A DNA stretch of 64,000 nt, taken from Struthidea cinerea (taxonomy: Eukaryota > Chordata > Aves > Passeriformes > Corcoracidae). The position numbers and the translations under genes are program-made. The number at the start of each line of letters is the position of its first letter. The stretch's first letter is position 1. The notes beneath the pieces are model-generated. The model was not told the origin of the DNA. It searched no databases and was given only the letters and a program-made list of their open reading frames with translations. Shown in pieces: positions 44,801 to 53,800 of this stretch. The DNA lies in NCBI GenBank assembly GCA_013397865.1, contig VZTI01001000.1:361742-425741 (forward strand), in the 5' to 3' direction.

Positions 44801-47800
44801 TAAAAAAAAGCACAAGAAAATCCACACTTTGCAAACACTACCAGTACTGGAATTTCTCCATCTATCATAATTTATTTTACATGAACAATAAAATTTTAAG
44901 GTTATCTACTTTATGGGTGTCAGCAAGGGTTACTGTTATCTCACATAAAAAATGTTACATGTTTTGTATTAATAAACTTGGATAACAGCATCTTTTTTCA
45001 ACAGATCTTTGAATACGACATGCCCTGACCTTGCATCATAAGAGCAGGTAAGAGCAGGAATGAAAGAAACCTCAAATCATGCACTTACTTATTCAATGTG
45101 AGGTCAAGGATGAATTTAGAGCCAAAGGCCTCAATCTGGAAACTTGCCTGGGCCAGATGTACAGCCTGTAAAGAGAAACACACAGTTGTCAAAATATTCA
45201 CTGAGTTTTATATACAACAAATGTGACTGTGAAAAACAAAGTTATGGAAAACATGCTTATTTTCATGAATCTCATGGGCATATGAAAACTTTTGCCCTTG
45301 CACCAAATTCTGATTCAAAAGGATTTTCCTTTTTAGAGGGAAGCAAATGGGACCTGAAAAGCATGCTTTCAAATACACACTCATTCCTCACAAAAAGAAA
45401 AAAAAAGACAAAAAAGTTTCACACAAATGTCTATATTTTGTCATAAACAGATGGCTATGTAACAAAAGCATAAGTAATGCAGTATACTGTTCTTTTAATT
45501 AAGTAATTGCATCCATTCCCCTTAAAAGGCAGAAATAATTAAAGCATTTGTAATACACACTTTCAAATATGAAAATCATGGCAAGGCTCATATTCATTGT
45601 GAAAAACTCCTTCAAAGTAATCCCTTCACAATTAATGGCTTTGTACTTGGCACCATAGGTAAGCCAGTATAAAGAATACCAATGCTGGTCAACACACAAC
45701 AAAAACAACATTAGCTTGTCTTGCATAAGGAGTTCAGTTTAACTTTCAGGATATTCAGTTCTTGGCAGATAAACTGTATTCTCTATTTTTCTCTATACTG
45801 TTATAACTGTAGCCAAAGACATTTAAAACATGTTTATCTGTTTTCCAGAAAAATTAGAAGATAAGAGACGATCCAAGAACTTCTTTTTGTGAAGATGCTG
45901 TTCCAGCAGGGTTGAAGAGATTAGATCTGAATTTCATAGTATCTTTCCTGATAATGTTCTAATCAAATCATGCTTACTTAAACACTAATTTGATACAGTA
46001 TTAATAATTACACAAATTTGGAATATTATGATTAAGCCCTTTAGTCAAAAGACAAAACCCCCCCTATTTTTTATTAAACACCATGATTAATCTTCAGGTA
46101 AGTCACAGAAAATATACCAAGTTCTAGCTAGTTTACAGCATAACTTAAATAGTATGAAGGTTAGCTTTTACAGCTCAGAGTTCTGTTCTCCTTTGGAAAT
46201 TTCTCCACAAAGGATAAGCTCTTCGTGTTTCTCTTCCATTCTTGCACTTCACAAACCAGCACCAATTTTCATCTTCTTTCTCAGCAAAGTTATTCATCTT
46301 TCAGAAAATTCTTCAACATAATTTTTTTTAAAGTTGCTATTGTGACTAAAATCAGCTGTGACATTTCCTGTATTACTTTATCATTCTTTGCTGCCAGAAT
46401 TATAATTTCCCTTTCAACAGGGCCACAGAGATTAGTTGTCAAGCTTCTTTTTTTAAAAATAAAAGTCATGTGCTTACAAAATATTTTAAATACCTTTAAT
46501 GCCATTAAACAATCTTAGTTAAAGCCTGCTTTTATTTATTAAAAAAATACAATGACTCTGAACAAGAATTAAAAAAATAATATTCCTAGCTAATATGTAA
46601 AATAATATAGAAGGAAACCGTTATTAAGCTTTCTCTCTGTTCTATTTTTTGGTAAACGTATATTGTTGTCTCACCAGTTCACCAATTTGCTAACACTGGC
46701 CTGGCAGAACTGAGTTTACAGCTGCTCTGAATCAGCAGAGCAAAACAATTTAAGACAAACAGGTGGCATGATCAGAAAGAATCTGCTAGCATACACATTA
46801 AAAAAAAAAAAAAGCAGAGAATGTCAGGTTAAATACATGCCGAGTAGGAGAGGCTTTTCAGCCCCAGCTCCATTTTTTTTTTCAGAGTGAAATCAAGGAA
46901 CAAGTGTCACAAGGAGCTTTCCAAGCACCTGTTCATGATGAAAACCTTATCATGTTTTCAAAACACACACATATTAATTTAATTTTTTTTTAAAGCGTGA
47001 AAATTTGTTACAGGAAAAGGGCTGCAATTAGTTTTATGCCATAAAGATTCCACTTAAGAGTTACACAAGCTACTGTTTTGAATCTCCTCCACATGTAACA
47101 TTTACCTAAAATGATGTGTCTTCATATACATGCCACAAACAAGATTTCAGTGTTAACTATCTACAAAATTTACAAGAGCATGAACTATTCCATTAAGATC
47201 ATTCTGAAACATGAGAAATCTCTCCCTAGGCATCAGCTACTAATGTTAGTGACAGCTAGATGGGTGACTAGTCTGATCTGCTATAGCTTTTCTATTGTCC
47301 AATCAAGCCCATTCAATGATACCTGTGTATCACCCTTCAAGTTTCTAAGCCATCAGTCGTGTATTCTTTATCTTTCTGCAATTTCAAATTATTAAAAGTA
47401 ATTTGTATTCTTGGTCTGCAATATCATAAAACCCCTTCATCTTGTAGAATTGGAGATAGCAACATTGCTATTTCTGAAAACAACTACTTCTGTGTATAAA
47501 AACACTACTTGCTATCTATTAGTGTGACTCACTAACAGATGCAGCCTGTACACAAAAGCAATTGCTGCAAAGCAGCTGACACTAATTTGATGCCCTGCAG
47601 CAGGGCATGTTCTCCACCAAACTCAGCTGAAACCATTGGTTACAAAAAGAACACTGGATTTTAAATCCCTGCAGTTCAGCAAAAACACTGTTTTGAATTC
47701 AGGTGAATACAATACACTGCTGCTACAGCAAAAACACTGTTTTGAATTCAGGTGAATACAATACACTGCTGCTACAGCAAAGACAGATTCTCTTAAACCA

Positions 47801-50800
47801 ATTTAACAACAGATAACCATCCCCAAAAGCCATAAACCAGAAACCAGCTGAAGGTAATGAGACTACATATCTAATCCTGAAACTGATTATTTTCCTGCAA
47901 CAAGGTAGCATAGAAAGTTAACAAGTGAATTACCACCAGGTGTTTTAAGCATTACAACCATCATGTATCACAATGATGGGAGAAAATATTTCAGAAAAGT
48001 ATCTGCAATTCTGTTATCCACCTTATAATTTCACTGTATTCTCTCATCAGCTACTGTGTAATAAAAATATCTGAAGTATAATCTGAAATACAGTGTTCTT
48101 CTCATTGGCATAGAAATATAAATTCAAACAAGAATATAATGTAGATCAGCACATTTTTTGAAGAATATATTTATGTTTTTACAGGAAAAATATTAAACAT
48201 CTTCTTGAATGACTTGCATACATGCATATGCTCACACCTGCATAAGTATTCTTTATGTACATAAAGAGGCAACCAAGTTCCTTTGTCCCTATTTGCTTAT
48301 CATCTAAAAACCTCTGCAGAGGTTCCTGCTTTGACAGCTATAATCTATTCCAATGGCAAAACTCCAGAATTATATAAAGTTTTTCTTCAGCAAAGACTTA
48401 CTGATGATATATAGAGATGTAGGTTGAAGAAAGGTCTGAGTCTTTCAAATTCTTCCTGTCCCCATACCCAAATTTTAGGGAAAAAAACAAAATATCTTTT
48501 TTTTTTCCCTGTTCTGGAAGCTCAGATTACTGGTATAGTCATTGTAATAAGAGATTCTTCATACTATGGACATTCTAAGAGTGCTGTAGCTGCTTATGCA
48601 AAGAAGTAACTCTCAGGGTTTTTTCCAAGCTAAAAATCCATATACATGGAGAACTCCAGTTTCTTGCAAATCAGTCATTAGGTTACAGTAAGTTTCAAGA
48701 TAAAAATGGCTGTAATTGGAATCTCAGTTCTATTGATCTATGTCACAACTTGAATGCTTTCATTGTTTTCATTATCACATTTGAGCATCATTTGTCCATA
48801 ATTCACTTTTTTCACATTTTCAGGAAATTTACAATCATCATCACCAAAAATAAACTACTATATTGGTTCTACTTTCCTCACAGTAAAACTATGCCAAATG
48901 CAATAATGTGTTATCTCTTCAAACATACTAAGCTCTGTCACAAGCCTTTAAACAAAAGTAACAGTATTATTAACTGACTGATGGTAGCTATGAGTATTTT
49001 GCTATATTCATACAGATACAATCTCCAAAGGACAAGCTCATTGCTTTTAGAAATCTATTTTTGCATACAGTTCTGCTGACTAAAATACTGGCCAAAAGCT
49101 ACCTCTCTCAGTTTAGAAGCTGAGCAAGGGGTTTCATCACTCCCATTATGGAAACAGAAATGTAAGTCAGGTTTAAATAGATTTTACACCATTAAAACAT
49201 TTGTTTTGCTCTAGACCTTCATTCTAATAATAGCATAAGTTTTGTCACAAATCAATGTGACTTACTATACATTAGTTCCTTATCCTGCTTTTAGCTTGTT
49301 GGCCTATCCTCAGACCCCATACAGAAACCATTCCTTCTTTTAGCGTTTGGTTACCTTCTACTAAAGGGTACATCCACCAAGACAACCTTCCACTACTCCC
49401 TGGAAGTAAAGCATTTCAAAGTGAAACAGAACACATAAGTGTCCCAGCAGCATGTGAAAACTTATGTTTAAAACATACAGCATTTCATAAAACCTCCTGT
49501 TAATGATTTGTCTCTGGACTTTAACAATAGAGGAGTTACTTTGATGCACTTGAACCCCAAGCCGTGAAGACTGTTCTTTGAAAGAAAGGTTGTGGGCATG
49601 TGAACAAAGACCCAGGTCTGCCTCTGGAAGCAATCCTACTGTTGTGCATCTAACCCCAGGGGCCAGAACCCACCATTCTCTCCCAATGTGACAATACTTA
49701 GATACCCTTCTGTAGTAACACTGGCCTCCAAAGCCATATCCCTCTTGAGGTGTTTTTATAAAACTCCACAAAGTAATGCGTCCATACCTTGGGCCACTTT
49801 CCTGCAGTACCCAGCTTCCCACAAATGCTAGAAGACCTATAAACTTAATTTATTTTTATTTCGGAACAAGGCATAACAAGTACAAGTGTTGTGCTACCTA
49901 ACACCTAGGAACTGAAACCTTTTATAGGTTATTGTGTGAAGCTCATGAGAGGACCCAGAAATACATTTTAAAAAAAATAATTTAAAAAGTTGTAGAAATA
50001 ACATAACCCACATTTCAGCTAAGAAACAAAGATCTAGATCTAGTTGAAGCCAGCATAAGGAAAATCTCCTACTCCCAGAAACCAAAGGCAGGAAGACCAA
50101 TTTCAATCCTCCTGTTAGTAACTACTGAAGACAGAGTCAAGATAAGACTTTTGCATTAATATAAATTCAACATAGAATAGAAAAAAAATACAAAGTACAC
50201 ACAATCTTCCATTTACAAGTAGTGTAAACTGAAGCTGCACCACAGAAAGATCATGAAAAAAGAAAATAAGGCAAAGACAGCTGGAATACTACAAAGATTC
50301 TTCAACAATCTAATACATGTAAGTCACATAAACTTCATTCATTATTTTGATCAGTTTTCATTACATGGGGATTAAAAGTGAAAACCTAGCCTAAAACAGG
50401 CAAGTAAAGGGAAGACTAACTAGTGCATAGGATTTTTATCTGGATTTTAATAAGAATTCACATGATACCACCTCTTAAGAGTTTACCAGTTGTGACATTT
50501 TGTCTTTTGCAAAAAAATACCTGCTTTTTCTTCAATACCACTTCCTTTTCAATGGCAAACAGTTGTTTTCCTTCCACCTTAAGGATGCTTTCCTGCTCAA
50601 CTTTCATATACTACATACTAATATTACATAGAGAACTAAGAGAGCACCATATCTCAACCTTTAAAGCAAAGCAACATAGTAAAAATTATTGCATTCACCT
50701 GGCAGGAGTATTTTCTTTATGTAAATGACAAACAGCTGACCTGATCAGAAACACCTGGAGTTCCACCCCATGAAAATTAGCTCAAAATAAATCAAACCTT

Positions 50801-53800
50801 TTGGGGGAAGGTGGAACATCTTCATAGTTAAAAGTGCTCTTCCTTATTTTTTTCCTCTTTAGGATCTGCAAAACAGTTTTCTTAACGCCTCTCTCCTCCC
50901 CAAAATTACATTAGCAGCTTATAATTATGCATGAAGACAGGGCTTCTTTACAGCTCCTGAAAACTTATGATTCAGAAACTGTCCAGCAGATACAGTCTTC
51001 CTTCATGTGCATCCAGTTCAAGCTGTTTTCCACTCAAAATTTGCTAAGGTTGCCCTGAGCTGTGTTTCTCCAGCAATCCTATTATGTTCAGATCACACCT
51101 TGCATTGCAGGATTTTTCCCTCTGCTGGCCACCGTAAGGACTTGCTCCTAGCCTTTTGTGACAACTTGTGTCCCATGTAGTCTACCTGCTGGCTCCTAAA
51201 AATCCTGTGTATGTAGCCTACAAAAATGAACCAAAGTGGTCATCTGGTTCAATAAAGAGATTATCAGTTCCTTCAAAACACTACCTCCACCTGCAGAAGT
51301 TTAAAAAGACAGAACACAGGTGACTCAGACCTCTTCATCAAGTTTAAGGATTCCTGCGAGCTTCTTTAGTGTGTTTTTATAAACAGATGCTCATTTTTGA
51401 GCATTTTGCACTAAAAATAACTTCAGAAGAACTCAAAACCAGCTAGCCTTAATTCAACTATGAGGAAACAGGTATACAGATTACAGTCTTCAAGCATAAA
51501 GAATTTTAAAATCTGCTTTTTTTAGCGTACAAAGCTAAAATAGAGTATATACTAGAACTCTGTCCCCCTTGGAGATAGATCACTTTGTCAAAACTATGGT
51601 GAACATTTCTTTCTTTTAACAGTGATAAAAAGCTTTTCCAAGAAGAAGGATTGAGAGAGGGTCTTGATCACGTGCACTTTCTCAATATGATGACATTTCA
51701 CCAAAAGGGGATAGAGAGAATCAGTGCCAAGAAAGTAACTTATTATTTAAAATTTTTATTCTCTGGTACACTGTTTTCTCTCCAATGTTTAATTTCTACC
51801 AACATTTCATGAAGAAGGTTGCAGACCCTTACTTTTGGGACATGACTTAAAAAAATATTTTAAATAATTTTACATAATTACATTTCTCCAACTTTACCTC
51901 TTTCTTGCCACATGCACACCATTTCCTCTAGTCTCACCCTCTCCTTATAGTGACTCAGCATTTCTGAGGCATTCAGGCCTAATCCCACAAACTGGCCATA
52001 TTGCATTATTCTAACCACTACAGTGAAGTTCCACAGCAAGGAGTCTACTGAGTATTTTCAATAGTTATGGACTATACCCACATCATATGCCTATAAATGG
52101 TATATTAAGGTTGACAAGAAAATACAGGTTAAATTGTATAGTTCCAAGAACAGTAAAAGAACAACAACAACAAAATTTTTTCCTCAACATTTTCCACTCT
52201 ATACATATATAAGGATGTCTTAACTTTTTTCACGTGGTATTAAAAAAAAAATCCTAAACACAGATGTCTTTCTTTACCTAATTATAAAGGTATTTTGGCT
52301 ACTTCTCTTTATTACCAATGCAGGAGACATCAAAATCTCACAAATAGGATTTATTACAATATAGCATTTCTTTTAATTCTGGGGAAGGATAAAAGCCAGT
52401 ACTGAAAAAAATCTTCCCCCTAAGTCAAAACCAACCCTTATGTACCTTCTACAACCAATTGCATTGTTTTGTTTATGGGTTGTTTTTCTTTTACACCTTC
52501 CAGACTCCCCCGCCCCCAATTATTGCTCTACAGAGAAGTTTATAGCAAATGTTAAACAGAACAAAATAACGTAATAACAAATATTTTAGCTATTGGTAAA
52601 AGGGCAAAGAAATTGCTTCATGCAAGGAAAGACACAAGATGTAAATTGGGGTGAGGGTGTTGTGTATGATGATCTGGAAACAAGACATACAAAAATCCAT
52701 CCCGACAATTAATATAATCAACACTTCCCTTCAATTAAATGGTAAACAATAAATACAAAACAATAAAAATTTCATGCCAGAAGAATGAAGTCAACATAAA
52801 GTTCCTCTCCATGAAGGCCCAGGCTTAAGGAACCCTTCTGTGGGAAAAACTGCAGCATTAGCATTCCCTGTGGTTAAAAGGGGCACAGTGAGTAGAAAGA
52901 AGATCCACTTTACACAATACTCAGCAGCAAGCACGCCCAAGGAAATCAATACCAATTCTGTCAGCACTGATTTTTGCAGAGCTTTACTCCAACATGTAGA
53001 TACAAGGTAGGGCATAGGAAGGATAGGCAACAACAGCAACGTTCTTGTGGGCAGTGCTGGGTGAACGTAGAGATCAGTGGACACTGTCCTCCATGGATTT
53101 TAAAAAACAGCCCACATACAGCAAGCAACATGGAGGAAGCGTTATTCCCGAAGGCAAGTCTGCAAGCACTTCTAAGTCCCTTTCTTCCCACACCCGTCTC
53201 CAAAGAGGGGAACAGCAAGACCCTAGTGTTTTAAGTGTATTTGAAAGAGTGGTCTCACTTGAAAGAGTATTAGTTCTGAATGTAGTGTTCTCTTAAGTAG
53301 CTCCAGTTTCCAACAATCAAAAAGCTTTCCTGTGCCAACCATAACATATTGGTGTATTGAGATGCATCCAAAAGCACATACTGGTATCCATGTTCAATAA
53401 GCTGGGAAGCAACCTTTCTTCCTATTAAAACATCAAAGCTATACAGCTATCTCAACTTTTTCTTTCTAAAGATTACTCAGTGCCTTCTTATTAATTCCAC
53501 ACCTGAAATGGCACATAATCAATATCAACATAAGCACATAAAACATGTATTAAATTCACTGTCTAAAATTTCAAGAGAAATGCTATTCAATAGGTAGGAA
53601 CTCCATTATAGATAAGTCCTTCAGTAATATTATTCACACTGATTTGCTTTGTTGTCTCTTCCATACCATGGTAATCTGTTTATAGTCAAACCATCTTTAC
53701 CTTCACTTTACCTTTTACAGTGTAGGAAGAAATTAACTTCTTAAATAAATATTTATAAAAATAGGATTAAATAAATTTAAAGGCTACTAAGTGATATCGT

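Larger units (their letters stand above)
33560..45088 (-). other. Intron 3 of ADAM23 (11.5 kb)
   Basis: The largest readable intron. It holds an avian LTR-like fragment (34690-34815), a diverged CR1 tail (39520-39790), a perfect short inverted repeat (41404-41427) and a compositionally distinct block of about 1 kb (42791-43791). No other gene is evident in it on either strand. Confidence 0.8.

Noticed and set aside
49361..49822. 153-codon open frame on the minus strand in intron 2
   Set aside because: No domain, no splice context and no codon pattern like the ADAM23 exons; a chance open frame in intron DNA.
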